Below, one piece after another: positions 51,518-61,065 of a stretch of 64,000 nt of DNA. The stretch is from the NCBI GenBank assembly GCA_905233165.1, contig CAJODL010000001.1:248001-312000 (forward strand), in the 5' to 3' direction. Within the stretch, counting starts at the first letter, position 1. Every line of letters begins with the position of its first letter. The notes under the pieces were generated by a model, which was given only the letters and a program-made list of their open reading frames with translations, made no database searches and was not told the origin of the DNA. The translations under genes and the position numbers were made by a program. Origin of the DNA: an uncultured Prevotella sp. Its GTDB lineage: Bacteria; Bacteroidota; Bacteroidia; Bacteroidales; Bacteroidaceae.

Positions 51518-53038
51518 ATGTCAAACGAAAATAACATAGAAATCGAAACTAAAGTGCCCAACATGAAAGTTGGCCTTGGAGAGAAGATAGGATACTCTTT
51601 GGGAGATGCATCTGCAAATCTGGTTTTCCAGATGATGATGATTTTCCAGCTGAAGTTTTATACTGATATCTTTGGTCTGGATGGAGCAATAGCAGGTAGT
51701 GTTCTCCTCATAGCTCGTATCGTTGATGCTTTTGTTGACCCAGCTGTTGGTATTCTCAGTGATAAGACACAGACAAAGTGGGGTAAGTATCGTCCTTGGG
51801 TATTGTGGTCTGCTTTGCCTTTCGCTGTTTTCTATGTATTGGCATTCTATAATCCTGGTATTGAGGATAAGGGTATGGTTGCTCTGTATGCAACAATCTC
51901 TTACATCCTCCTTATGACGATGTACTCTATCAACAACACCCCTTATAGTTCTTTGGGTGGTGTGATGAGTAGTGACATCAGGGAGCGTACCAGTATTACC
52001 AGCATTCGTTTCGTTGCCAGCACAATAGCACAGTTCGTTGTTCAGGGTCTCACATTGCCTTTGGTAAACAAATTTGGTAATGGTGATGAGGCTCATGGAT
52101 GGCTTTGTACTATCGGCCTCTTCGCTTGTGTAGGTTTCGTATTCCTTGTTATAGCATTCCTTTCAACAAAGGAGAGAATCACTCCTCCTCCTGCTCAGGA
52201 GAGTAATGTGATGGCTGACGTAAAGGAAACTTTCAAGAGCAATCCTTGGAAGGCAATGTTCGTCCTGACACTCTTTGTGTTTATCACACTTGCTGTATGG
52301 GGTAGTGCAATGAGTTTCTATTTCCAGAGCAATATTGATCAGGCTGCTCTTTACAAATTCATTGAGCAATGCGGCTTGGCAGATGTAGAAGGTACGCGCA
52401 CGGGCGTGGGAGCAAGCATTCTGGGTGCCTTTAACCTTATAGCACACAGTCAGGCTGATGCCTACAGCATTGGTTTCTCCTTATTTAATATGATAGGAGC
52501 CATTGTTCAGTTCCTGGGTGTGATACTTCTTTCTGAGTTCTTGGCAAACCGTTATGGTAAGAAACGTGTCTTTGTTGTCTGTCTGTCCTTGACAGCTTTC
52601 TTCACAGCATGCTTCTATCTGCCAGAACCAACAGATGTTACCTCTATCTACCTGCTGTGCGTCTTAAAGAGTCTTGCTTATGCTCCAACAGTACCACTTC
52701 TGTGGGCTATGATTGGTGATGTAGCAGATCATGTAGAGTATGTAAGTGGTCGTCGTGCTACTGGTTTCTGTTTCTCTGGCGTAGTATTTGCCCTGAAGGC
52801 TGGTCTTGGTATTGGTGGCGCTTTCGCTGGTATCATCCTTTCAAGTTTCGGCTATGTAGGAGGTGCTGCTATACAGAGTGGTTCTGCTATCGAGGGTATC
52901 CGTCTTGTCAGCAGTGTTATTCCTGCAGTTCTCTTTGCTATAGGCGTTGTGGCTCTGTTCTTCTATCCTATCACTAAGGAGTACAATGAGAAGATGCAGG
53001 CAGAATTGACTCTCCGCAGAGCAAAAAATAATCAATAA
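51518..53038 (+). CDS. GPH-family (MelB/XynB-type) sugar:cation symporter
   Basis: This 506-residue membrane protein has about 12 membrane segments and the GPH family marks KIGYSLGDASANLVFQ at TM1, DAFVDPAVGILSDKTQTKWGKYRPW in the first loops and MIGDVADHVEYVSGRRATG near TM10. The family moves glycosides, pentosides and hexuronides with Na+ or H+. Five bases before the GH10 gene and in the same order as the xynD-xynA-xynB cluster known from Prevotella bryantii, it should import xylo-oligosaccharides or glucuronoxylan products across the inner membrane. Codon use is strongly biased (GGT, GCT), suggesting high expression. Confidence 0.9.
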   Translation: MSNENNIEIETKVPNMKVGLGEKIGYSLGDASANLVFQMMMIFQLKFYTDIFGLDGAIAGSVLLIARIVDAFVDPAVGILSDKTQTKWGKYRPWVLWSALPFAVFYVLAFYNPGIEDKGMVALYATISYILLMTMYSINNTPYSSLGGVMSSDIRERTSITSIRFVASTIAQFVVQGLTLPLVNKFGNGDEAHGWLCTIGLFACVGFVFLVIAFLSTKERITPPPAQESNVMADVKETFKSNPWKAMFVLTLFVFITLAVWGSAMSFYFQSNIDQAALYKFIEQCGLADVEGTRTGVGASILGAFNLIAHSQADAYSIGFSLFNMIGAIVQFLGVILLSEFLANRYGKKRVFVVCLSLTAFFTACFYLPEPTDVTSIYLLCVLKSLAYAPTVPLLWAMIGDVADHVEYVSGRRATGFCFSGVVFALKAGLGIGGAFAGIILSSFGYVGGAAIQSGSAIEGIRLVSSVIPAVLFAIGVVALFFYPITKEYNEKMQAELTLRRAKNNQ

Positions 53039-53043
53039 AAAGA

Positions 53044-54150
53044 ATGAATAAGAAACACATTATAATAAGTCTTTTAGCCCTGATGCTTGCAAATGCTGTG
53101 CAGGCAGATGGTCTTCGTGAGACAGTTGGAAAACATTTCCTCATTGGTACAGCTATGAATACTGTTCAGGTTCGTATCAATGACCCAAAGATTAACTCTA
53201 TCGTCGATAAACACTTCAATGCTGTTGTGGCGGAGAATTGCATGAAGGCAGAAGAGTTGCAGCCAAATGAGGGATTGTTCGACTATCGTCAGGCTGACCG
53301 TCTTGTGGAATATGCTCAGGCTCACGATATGACTCTCACTGGTCACTGTCTCCTTTGGCATTCACAGGCTCCACGCTGGTTCTTCAAGGATGAATTGGGT
53401 AATCCATGTTCTCGTGAAGTATTGGTAAAGAGAATACAAGATCACATCAAGGCTGTTATGACCCACTTCAAGGGTAAAGTATTGGGTTGGGATGTTGTCA
53501 ATGAGGCTATCTTGGACAATGGAGAATATCGCCAGTCTGAGTTCTTCAAGATTATCGGCCCTGAATTCATAGAGATAGCATTCCGTGCAGCTATGGAGGC
53601 TGACCCTGATGCAGAGCTGTATTTGAACGACTTCTCTATGTCTAACAAAGGCAAGCGTGAAAAGTATTGTGAGATAATTCGCGACTTCAAGAAGAAAGGC
53701 ATTCGCATCGATGCTATCGGTATGCAGAGCCATAATGGTCTCGACTATCCTAAGTTGTCAGAATATGAGAAGAGCATCGATGCCTTTGCAGCAGAAGGTG
53801 TGAAGGTAATGATGACAGAACTCGACCTTAATGTTCTGCCTAATCCAAAGGACTTCGGTGGTGCTGACATCGCCCAGAATTTCAAATATCAGGAGAAGTT
53901 CAATCCTTACAAGGACGGCAATATCCCTGCTGACTCTCTGAAGAAGATTGACGACAGATGGATGGACCTCTGGAAGATTTACTACAAGCATCGCGACCAG
54001 ATAAGTCGTGTAACACTGTGGGGTATAGAAGATGGCCAGTCTTGGCTCAACAACTTCCCAGTAGCAGGCAGAACAAACTATCCACTTCTCTTCGACAGAA
54101 AAAAAGAAGAAAAACCAGTCGTGAAGAAGATAGAAGCGTTGTTTCATTGA
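53044..54150 (+). CDS. xynA: GH10 endo-1,4-beta-xylanase
   Basis: This 368-residue single-domain xylanase has a signal peptide (about 1-22, NAVQADG) and a GH10 barrel with acid/base Glu154 in GWDVVNEAILD and nucleophile Glu259 in KVMMTELDLNV; HCLLWHSQAP and LWGIEDGQSWLN are also typical. It has no carbohydrate-binding module. It lies 5 bases after the transporter and 58 before the GH43 gene. A tandem ATTGA-type repeat begins right at its stop codon (54143-54203). Family assignment is certain; the gene name follows the Prevotella cluster and was not checked by search. Confidence 0.95.
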   Translation: MNKKHIIISLLALMLANAVQADGLRETVGKHFLIGTAMNTVQVRINDPKINSIVDKHFNAVVAENCMKAEELQPNEGLFDYRQADRLVEYAQAHDMTLTGHCLLWHSQAPRWFFKDELGNPCSREVLVKRIQDHIKAVMTHFKGKVLGWDVVNEAILDNGEYRQSEFFKIIGPEFIEIAFRAAMEADPDAELYLNDFSMSNKGKREKYCEIIRDFKKKGIRIDAIGMQSHNGLDYPKLSEYEKSIDAFAAEGVKVMMTELDLNVLPNPKDFGGADIAQNFKYQEKFNPYKDGNIPADSLKKIDDRWMDLWKIYYKHRDQISRVTLWGIEDGQSWLNNFPVAGRTNYPLLFDRKKEEKPVVKKIEALFH

Positions 54151-54203
54151 GCATTGAACATTGAGCATTGAAAGTTAAACTCTAAACTTTAAACTTTAAA
54201 CTA
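54143..54203. repeat. Composite ATTGAGC / CTTTAAA tandem repeat
   Basis: CATTGAGCATTGAACATTGA is followed by AAACTCTAAACTTTAAAC units. The first unit overlaps the GH10 stop codon (TGA 54148-54150), and the array fills the gap to the GH43 gene. Both halves match repeats elsewhere in the window (13059, 14758, 49817, 59439). Confidence 0.75.
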
Positions 54204-54208
54204 AAAAT

Positions 54209-55165
54209 ATGTATCCACGTTATCTCTTTCCTGCCGACTATATGGCAGATCCAGCCGCAAAAGTCTTTGACGGACGCGTTTATATCTATCCTTCTCACGA
54301 TTGGGATAGTGGTGCGTCAGAAGACGATGATGGTGGACATTTTCAGATGAAGGACTATCATGTTCTCTCTCTTGATGACATAGAAAATGGCGAAGTCACC
54401 GATCATGGTGTCATTCTCGCCTTAGAAGATGTGCCTTGGGCTGCCGGTCAGCTTTGGGACAGTGATGTTTGTAAGGGTAATGATGGTAGATACTACCTCT
54501 ATTTCTCTGCAAAAGACTATAATGGTCTCTTCCATCTTGGTGTTGCTATCGCTGATAAACCAGAAGGTCCATTCAAGGCTGAGCCATATCCTATGTATGG
54601 TTCTTATAGCATCGACCCATGTGCCTTTAAGGACGAAGATGGTGAGGTTTACATCTATTTCGGAGGTCTCTGGGGTGGACAGCTTCAAAGATATAAGGAC
54701 AACAAGATTCTTGAGAATGCCTATCTCCCAGAAGGTGATGCAGAGGCTCTCCCATCTCGTGTAGCCCGTCTTACAGCTGACGGTCTGCAGTTTGCTGAGA
54801 CACCAAAGCCTGTTGTCATCCTCGACGAGAATGGTAAGCCTTTGAAGGCTAACGACCCACATCGTTTCTTCGAGGCTTCATGGATGCATAAGATGAATGG
54901 CAAGTATTACTTCTCATACAGCACAGGTGACAGCCATCTGCTGTGTTATGCTATAGGAGACAATCCTTATGGCCCATTTACCTTCGCAGGAGAGTTGCTG
55001 CAGCCAGTAGTAGGCTGGACAACCCACCACTGCATAACAGAGTACAAGGGACAGTGGTATCTCTTCCACCACGACTGTGTGCCATCTAATGGTATTACCT
55101 GGTTGCGCAGCCTGAAGGTAGCTCCATTAAGAATTGAAGGCGAAAAATTATATCTTAATGTTTAA
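54209..55165 (+). CDS. GH43 beta-xylosidase/alpha-L-arabinofuranosidase
   Basis: This 318-residue five-bladed propeller enzyme has no signal peptide, so it should act in the cytoplasm on imported xylo-oligosaccharides. Catalytic residues: base Asp14 (YMADPAAKVF), pKa modulator Asp136 (SIDPCAFKD) and acid Glu222 (RFFEASWMHK). It corresponds in position to xynB of Prevotella xylan clusters, described as having xylosidase/exo-xylanase activity. Substrate cannot be settled by eye. Leader is AT-rich with a repeat array. The 1303-residue protein starts 52 bases later. Confidence 0.9.
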   Translation: MYPRYLFPADYMADPAAKVFDGRVYIYPSHDWDSGASEDDDGGHFQMKDYHVLSLDDIENGEVTDHGVILALEDVPWAAGQLWDSDVCKGNDGRYYLYFSAKDYNGLFHLGVAIADKPEGPFKAEPYPMYGSYSIDPCAFKDEDGEVYIYFGGLWGGQLQRYKDNKILENAYLPEGDAEALPSRVARLTADGLQFAETPKPVVILDENGKPLKANDPHRFFEASWMHKMNGKYYFSYSTGDSHLLCYAIGDNPYGPFTFAGELLQPVVGWTTHHCITEYKGQWYLFHHDCVPSNGITWLRSLKVAPLRIEGEKLYLNV

Positions 55166-55217
55166 TTAATAATTTATTTTATTTTTCTTATTTATTAACT
55201 TTTTAAATCTAAATGTT

Positions 55218-58200
55218 ATGAAACTGAAGAGTTTACTTTTCATGGTGACATTACTTCTTGTTTGTCTCGGTGTACGAGCAGACAATGATGTAGTGTTCGA
55301 GCAGCATTTTGAATCTGAACAGACTGCTGCTTCAACTGATGTAGGTTTCTACGAGTACATCAACAGTATGACTGGTGACACACGTGAAGTTGTAGATGGT
55401 GCATTGAAGATTTTCAATGATCCAGCTACTCTGTGTCAAAACGAAAGATGGCAACGTGCCGTCAAGTTCCGTAACCTTCCATTGAAGGAAGGCAACACTT
55501 ATCGTCTTTCCTTCAAGTTGAAGGGTAGTAAGACTTACAATGACGGTGAAACAGACGTTAACTGCAAGTTATCTTCACTTCTGATGCAGGGCGAGGACAA
55601 TGCTGACATCTCTCTGTTCGACTTTGATGGTAAAGAGCAACGCCTTGAGGCTGAGGGCTTCAATCCTGATGAGTTCGTGAGCTATACTAAGACAATTGTT
55701 TTCGCAAGTGAGGAAAAACAAAAGGAAGAGTATGCAAAGCAGGGTAAAGGTGAGTTGGCAGACAAGTTCTTCTTGACTCTCAGCATTTACAACCCAGGTA
55801 CATTCTTCCTTAAGGATGTCGTTCTTTCAAAGGTTGGTGCTGTTCAGTCTGCAGAGTTTGGAGCAATGGGTGCTATCAAGGTTGACTTTGGTAAGAACAC
55901 CAACATTGCCGCTATGGCAGCAGCAGCACCTAAGGGTCTTGTAATGTTCGACGAGAGTGAAGTTGCTAATTATGCAACTGCTACAGTAAATGGTGAAGAT
56001 GCTGAAATAGAGGCTGTTGAATACCATAGTGACGGTTGTCTTTACATCTTCCTTGTTGATCCAGTTGATGAAACAGATAATGTTGTTATTAATTTCACAA
56101 ACCCAACAGACGGAAAGCAGATTAAGTACATTGGTAAGGAGACTGAGTCAAGTGTCTTCGATATAGTCGATTATGAGGCTACATACAATGCAGCTCTTGA
56201 CGATGTGATGTCTTTCTTGTATCTGTCTCCAGAGTTGATTTCTTCTTATCCTGCTAATAAAGCTTTCTCGATCGATAAGAATCTGAGCGAGTTCACATTC
56301 ACATTCGATCATGAGGTTATGACATCTAAGATAAATGCCGTTCTGAATCGTGGTGGTGAAGAAGTTCCTCTTGTTCTCAAGGAAGGTACACCTGCTACTG
56401 CAGAGACAGTTGTTTTCGTACGTAATGACAATGGTCTGCTTGCTAAGAACAACAGGATTATGGTTTCTAATGTTTTAACTGAATACACAGACTATCCTGT
56501 TGAATTCGTTATAAACTTCGAGGCTGGTAAGCCAAAGGTTGCTGAGGAGATAATCACTCCAATACAGACTATTGGCTTTGCAGATGACGCAGTTAACACA
56601 ATTCCTAATGGATGGACACTTTATTTGAACTATACAAGTGAAGATGATAAGGGTGAAGTTCGTCCTTCTGGTTCTTCTTATGGTGGTGGTCCACGTCTGT
56701 TCCAGTATCAGACTGGTGACTATCTGAAGGCATTCTATGTACGTGCTGAAAGCAGCAAGCAGACAAGAGCATTCTATGGTGACCTTGAGGGTTATGCTGT
56801 AACTCTTCCTGTAGGTGAGCTTCATATCGACTTCATAGCAGGTGGTTATAAGGCTGCTGGTAAGAGGGTTCTTTGTGAGGTTCTTGATGCAACAGGTCAG
56901 AACGTTCTCGCTTCTACTGAGGCTACTTTGGAGAAAATGGTTCCTGATGGTGGTCCTGTAAAGAATGAGAATGTTCAGAAGGTTACTGTTGCTTACACTA
57001 ATGAGGTAGAGCAGAATGCTATTCTCCGCTACACTGTATTCTCAGCTGGTGGTATGGACGAAACAATGTTCCTTGGTGTTGTTGTAAATACCTACGAGAA
57101 GACAGAGGGTGATGTTCCAGATGATAAGACTCTTATCAAAGAAACATTCTCTTCTTGGAATAATGCAACACCTGCTGCAGAATCAGGATGGTTTGTCTAT
57201 GATGGTGGTAATCGTCTTGCTCCAAGTCAGGGCGGTGGTTCTCGTATCCTCGGATGTTCAGGCGGTGAAAACATGAGCTTCGGATACTTCTGCCGTAACT
57301 TCGGTGGTAATATGACTGATAACCCAGGTGCCTACATGACTTATGGTGAAGATGAATCAGGTAAGAAACTTACCCTGCAGGGTGGCATCGAATATGAGAT
57401 GACATACTATGCTGCTACATGGAATGATGAAGGTGGCGAAATGGGCGGCTTCAGTCAGGTTGCTTATGCTATTCTTGATTCTGAAGGAAAAGTTGTCTCT
57501 ACAGCTACTCAGAACTTAAGTAAGGAAGCAAATGCACACAACAATGCTGGCACACCATTTACTCCAGATAAGTTCGAGTATACATTTACTCCAAGTAAAG
57601 ATGGAGATTATGTCCTGAAGTTCTGGGGTTCTTGGTGTACTCTTGCTTGTGGTAACATAACCTTTATCCAACCAGGTTCTCGTGCCGTTAAGTACTATGC
57701 ACTCCTTGCTCAGACTGTAGCAAATGCAAAGGCTGCTCTCGTAAAGGTTGCTGATCCTATGTATGATGGTGCTACAAAGACAGCTTTGGCAGATGGCATT
57801 GCTAAGTATGAGGATCCTGACAAGATTACTATGACTACAGAGGAAGAGTTCAAGGCTGCTATTGAGGAGTTGGAAGGTCTCACAAAGTCTATGCTGACTC
57901 GTTTCGAGTACATCCCACGCTTCAAAGTTGCTTATGAAGCTGCAAATAATGCATACACACAGAATATTGGTACAAAGTATGAGAAACTCGAGTGCTATTC
58001 AGTTCTCGAAGAGGTTGTTGCAGAATATGAAAATGTAGATCCTTCTACTCTTGAAGATGAGGTTCTTGTTGGTGCTACAAAGACAATGGAGGACAACACT
58101 ACTCTCTTCAATAACATGAAGAATACTTGTGTTGGACTTCTGACCAAGCAGATTGCTGGTCTTGCAGCTCAACTCGTTAAACTTGACGAGACACAGGTTG

Positions 58201-59129
58201 GTGACGAGTACGTACTTGCTGCTGATAATGCTCTTACAGACGATCAGGAGATTGCTTATCAGCTCAAGCTCCGCATCACAAAGGCTATCTATGACCTGTG
58301 CGCTGAAGGTAATCCATTCGAAGAGGAGGAATTAGTGGATGGTGAACCTTCTGGTATAGTAAAACCTGTAGAAATCGATGTTACAAACTTCATCCAGAAT
58401 GCTGGCTTCTATAGCACAGGTGCTTGGCCTGCTACTGTAACAGACTTCCCAGGTTGGACTATCGAGAAGATACAGGGTAACTTTGGTCCTTCTTATGGAA
58501 CTGCTTCTTGGGGTGGTGAAAGAGCTTCTGCTCTCAAACCTGTTGTTGAGGCAGCTATCAGAACTGATTGGGGTACTCATGAGTATGACGCAAGTCAGCT
58601 TATCGATATTCTTCCTGTAGCTAAGTGCACAGCTTCTATCATCGTTGGTGAAGACGGCGGTGAGCCACACGAGGCTTACGCTTACGTCGGCGAAGGTGAT
58701 GCTCAGGTTAAGAAGTATTATGATGGTGAAACTCCAGGTGGAGAAACTAATTCTTATTCTCGTGATACAAATAATGCTCGCGAGTTTACTGACATAACAC
58801 CAAATGTAGATGAAGAGAATGTCTTAGGTTCTATCCTCCTTGGTGCTCATGCACGCGTAAACGCTGCTTTCGCAAGAGTTGATAACGCTGTTATTAAGCT
58901 CACAGGTAAGGTAGAAGGCTTCGACTATGCTGCTGCAGCTGCTAAGCTTGCTGGTAAGATTACTGAAATCGAGACTGTACAGCAGAGCAACGAGCCAGCA
59001 GAGGCTCCTGTTAAGGTTGTTTACTATGACCTCAACGGTGTTGCTACATCTGCTCCTCAGGGCATAGCAATCAAGGTTGCTACATATGCTAACGGCTATA
59101 TGAAGGTTTCTAAGGTTGTTGTAAAGTAA
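55218..59129 (+). CDS. Large secreted multidomain protein of the xylan locus
   Basis: This 1303-residue protein has a signal peptide (about 1-21, GVRADN). I recognise no catalytic domain. At least three beta-sandwich, carbohydrate-binding-like modules can be guessed: about 25-210 (VVFEQHFESEQTA to NPGTFFLKDVVLSK), about 450-620, and about 640-820 (ETFSSWNNATPAAESGWFVY to DYVLKFWGSWCT), each opening with an F-phrase and ending like a jelly roll. A helical FIVAR-like stretch (about 830-1010) follows, then another module (about 1050-1240). The C-terminal tail (VVYYDLNGVATSAPQGIAIK ... KVVVK) resembles sorting tails of exported Prevotella proteins. Codon bias is very strong (GGT, GCT, AAG), pointing to abundance. 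It ends in a strong terminator and may be a surface glycan-binding or scaffold protein; this is inference. Confidence 0.75.
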   Translation: MKLKSLLFMVTLLLVCLGVRADNDVVFEQHFESEQTAASTDVGFYEYINSMTGDTREVVDGALKIFNDPATLCQNERWQRAVKFRNLPLKEGNTYRLSFKLKGSKTYNDGETDVNCKLSSLLMQGEDNADISLFDFDGKEQRLEAEGFNPDEFVSYTKTIVFASEEKQKEEYAKQGKGELADKFFLTLSIYNPGTFFLKDVVLSKVGAVQSAEFGAMGAIKVDFGKNTNIAAMAAAAPKGLVMFDESEVANYATATVNGEDAEIEAVEYHSDGCLYIFLVDPVDETDNVVINFTNPTDGKQIKYIGKETESSVFDIVDYEATYNAALDDVMSFLYLSPELISSYPANKAFSIDKNLSEFTFTFDHEVMTSKINAVLNRGGEEVPLVLKEGTPATAETVVFVRNDNGLLAKNNRIMVSNVLTEYTDYPVEFVINFEAGKPKVAEEIITPIQTIGFADDAVNTIPNGWTLYLNYTSEDDKGEVRPSGSSYGGGPRLFQYQTGDYLKAFYVRAESSKQTRAFYGDLEGYAVTLPVGELHIDFIAGGYKAAGKRVLCEVLDATGQNVLASTEATLEKMVPDGGPVKNENVQKVTVAYTNEVEQNAILRYTVFSAGGMDETMFLGVVVNTYEKTEGDVPDDKTLIKETFSSWNNATPAAESGWFVYDGGNRLAPSQGGGSRILGCSGGENMSFGYFCRNFGGNMTDNPGAYMTYGEDESGKKLTLQGGIEYEMTYYAATWNDEGGEMGGFSQVAYAILDSEGKVVSTATQNLSKEANAHNNAGTPFTPDKFEYTFTPSKDGDYVLKFWGSWCTLACGNITFIQPGSRAVKYYALLAQTVANAKAALVKVADPMYDGATKTALADGIAKYEDPDKITMTTEEEFKAAIEELEGLTKSMLTRFEYIPRFKVAYEAANNAYTQNIGTKYEKLECYSVLEEVVAEYENVDPSTLEDEVLVGATKTMEDNTTLFNNMKNTCVGLLTKQIAGLAAQLVKLDETQVGDEYVLAADNALTDDQEIAYQLKLRITKAIYDLCAEGNPFEEEELVDGEPSGIVKPVEIDVTNFIQNAGFYSTGAWPATVTDFPGWTIEKIQGNFGPSYGTASWGGERASALKPVVEAAIRTDWGTHEYDASQLIDILPVAKCTASIIVGEDGGEPHEAYAYVGEGDAQVKKYYDGETPGGETNSYSRDTNNAREFTDITPNVDEENVLGSILLGAHARVNAAFARVDNAVIKLTGKVEGFDYAAAAAKLAGKITEIETVQQSNEPAEAPVKVVYYDLNGVATSAPQGIAIKVATYANGYMKVSKVVVK

Positions 59130-59153
59130 ACAGATAATCTTTAATATTCTCTC

Positions 59154-59190
59154 ACTCCCCTTGACGGACTTCCGCCAAGGGGAGTTTTTT
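59154..59190 (+). terminator. Terminator of the xylan operon
   Basis: ACTCCCCTTG (59154-59163) pairs perfectly with CAAGGGGAGT (59176-59185), with extra GCGG/CCGC-like pairs in the loop, then six T. It begins 25 bases after the stop. Confidence 0.9.
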
Positions 59191-59196
59191 ATCATT

Positions 59197-59237
59197 ACGG
59201 GTATATTTTTTGCAGAAAAAGCAAATTTTATACCCGT
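59197..59237. repeat. Inverted repeat ACGGGTATA ... TATACCCGT
   Basis: A perfect 9-bp inverted repeat with nested TTTTTTGC/GCAAA arms forms one long hairpin ending in TTTT. It directly follows the xylan terminator and could be a second terminator or a protein site. Confidence 0.5.
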
Positions 59238-59314
59238 TTTAGTATCATTTTATGACATTATCGGAACTTTTTTCCGGGTCTGAAAATGGCCTGCTGCACC
59301 CAATTTTTGCTAGC

Positions 59315-59342
59315 CCTCGGGAGAAAAATTTTTTCTCCGAGG
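59315..59342. repeat. Inverted repeat CCTCGGGAGAAAAA
   Basis: CCTCGGGAGAAAAA (59315-59328) is followed at once by its near-complement TTTTTTCTCCGAGG (59329-59342), a near-perfect palindrome of 28 bases with one bulge in the gap before the HIRAN gene. Confidence 0.6.
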
Positions 59343-59361
59343 AGTAACAAATTTTCTCCTT

Positions 59362-59390
59362 AATTGTGACAATTGTGACAATTGGACAAT
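59362..59390. repeat. TTGTGACAAT direct repeats
   Basis: AATTGTGACAATTGTGACAA contains two head-to-tail TGTGACAAT units, then ATTGGACAATTAA. The complement CAATTGTCACAA occurs at about 59630-59641, a further double copy lies in the VirE-like gene near 61812, and a variant lies at about 63502. Confidence 0.65.
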
Positions 59391-59438
59391 TAATTTTTTA
59401 CAGTCAGACTTTTTCTTAATTGAAAATTGAGAATACAA

Positions 59439-59524
59439 TGCTCAATGTTCAATAATCAATGTTCAATAATCAATGTTCAATAAATCAATGTTCAACGTTC
59501 AATGCTCAATGTTCAATTTTCAAT
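59439..59524. repeat. CAATGTTCAATAAT tandem repeat
   Basis: About seven copies of a CAATGTTCAAT-type unit with small length changes. It is the reverse-complement family of the ATTGAACATTG arrays at 13059 and 54143. The remaining gap to 59668 is AT-rich and I see nothing else in it. Confidence 0.75.
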
Positions 59525-59668
59525 AAAAATACATATAAATATATTATATAATTTTATTATATTATTGATTATCAGTGGTTTAGTATTTTTGGTGGTCTCT
59601 AAACAGCATAAAAATCGACTGTCATTTGTCCCAATTGTCACAAACCCTCTGAAAATGTGATAAAAATT

Positions 59669-59698
59669 TTGTATTTCACTCGTTTATTCGTACCTTTG
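59669..59698 (+). promoter_or_regulatory. Promoter of the HIRAN gene
   Basis: TTG at 59669-59671, a 19-base spacer and TACCTTTG at 59691-59698. The ATG at 59707 is 8 bases past the box, so the message has a leader of only a few bases at most. Confidence 0.7.
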
Positions 59699-59706
59699 CA
59701 CCTTGT

Positions 59707-61038
59707 ATGGAAAAGATAAGAATAGACGTTGTAGGGCTTGCCCACATGGATGTGCGCGATTGCTGGAGGGAATATACAAAAGATGCTGTTGGCAAATCGC
59801 TCACCTTGCAGCCCGAGCCCGAGAACATAAAGGACCCCTATGCTGTTCGTGTGCGTGAAGGCAGCAGGAATATAGGCCATGTGGCTGTTACCGACCTCGA
59901 TGTGGTATATCAGGCATTGCATGGCAGCAAGTTGCAGCGCTTGCGTGGAGTGGTGGTGAAGAGCAACGCAGAGCCCCCTGTGCTCACTGTAGAGTGTGAG
60001 GTGGAGACGATAGCGTGGGATTACGACCCCTTCGACAGCGAGGTGTATGGCGATTGGAAGTATGACGGCCTGCCGCTGATGCCGAGAAAGCTGGAGATGA
60101 TGCAAGACCTGACGGCAGACCTGATTGACTTTCTTGAAGCAGGAGAATCAGCAAAGACTATTCTCAAGTTTGGCGAGCAGTTTCTTGAGATGAACCCCTA
60201 TGACCTTAGCCGTGAGATGACTCGTGCCCGCTATCGCATAGAACGCCTGCTGGCTGCCCGAAAAGAACCGGAGCTCAGGAACCTTGCAGAGAAATTGAGT
60301 CAGGAGAAGGGTATGATTATGTGTCATGAGAATCGTGAGAAAGTGGCCAGATACCTTTTCATAGACATTCCGAAGCGTCTTCATGAGCAAGGACTGGAAG
60401 ACAGCCACTATACCTACAACAATCGCCTGAAAGAGCTGGAACAGCAGTTGCAGGCTTTTCCATATCACTTGTATGACAAATTCCTCTACGACCCAGTTGA
60501 TTTCCTGCGTGAGGTATATTACAACCACGTGCCCCGAAAATACCTCTTTCCCCTGCTCTCTGGCATTGTGCTGATGATACTGAAAGGTATGGTAGAGATA
60601 CAACGTTGGGGACGTGATGGCGACATGTTGCCTATATCTGAGATTAAAAAATTCAGGAAGATAGATTTAAGTAATGATGAGAAGATGGAGATTGCCAAGG
60701 CAAGCATCAAGGAGTTGCTGGAGAAGAAAGATGCCACAGGAAAGCCTGTCATCTCACAGAAGAACCAATGGGCTGCCATCATGAGTGTCGTAGTCCAGGA
60801 ATATCATCTGTTAACAGATTGTGACATGCTGAACTTCTGCAAGAAGATGGATGAGTGGGGCTTTGGTGAAGACTCCTCATATTCCTTCCCATGTAGCTAT
60901 GTCAGCCTAAGCAAATGCACTGATTATGCCAATTTCCGAGCATCAGAATGGGAGACATCAGGAACCCAACATAAAAGAATGAAGAAAGCAGCAACCGAAT
61001 TGAGGGGTATTTTAAAAGAAAAATTATATCGAAAATAG
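59707..61038 (+). CDS. HIRAN-like domain protein of unknown function
   Basis: This 443-residue soluble protein has an N-terminal HIRAN-like domain (about 3-100): IDVVGLAHMDVRDCW, then LQPEPENIKDPYAVRV and GSRNIGHVAV, the pattern of a domain that binds DNA ends or stalled forks. The rest (about 120-443) is helical, charged and unrecognised, with no helicase or nuclease motif seen. The start is nearly leaderless. It is followed after 162 bases by a VirE_N/DUF3987 gene on its own promoter; the pairing suggests a replication or repair role, by inference. Confidence 0.7.
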   Translation: MEKIRIDVVGLAHMDVRDCWREYTKDAVGKSLTLQPEPENIKDPYAVRVREGSRNIGHVAVTDLDVVYQALHGSKLQRLRGVVVKSNAEPPVLTVECEVETIAWDYDPFDSEVYGDWKYDGLPLMPRKLEMMQDLTADLIDFLEAGESAKTILKFGEQFLEMNPYDLSREMTRARYRIERLLAARKEPELRNLAEKLSQEKGMIMCHENREKVARYLFIDIPKRLHEQGLEDSHYTYNNRLKELEQQLQAFPYHLYDKFLYDPVDFLREVYYNHVPRKYLFPLLSGIVLMILKGMVEIQRWGRDGDMLPISEIKKFRKIDLSNDEKMEIAKASIKELLEKKDATGKPVISQKNQWAAIMSVVVQEYHLLTDCDMLNFCKKMDEWGFGEDSSYSFPCSYVSLSKCTDYANFRASEWETSGTQHKRMKKAATELRGILKEKLYRK

Positions 61039-61065
61039 GTCTTTTTCCAACATAAACATTCTAAC

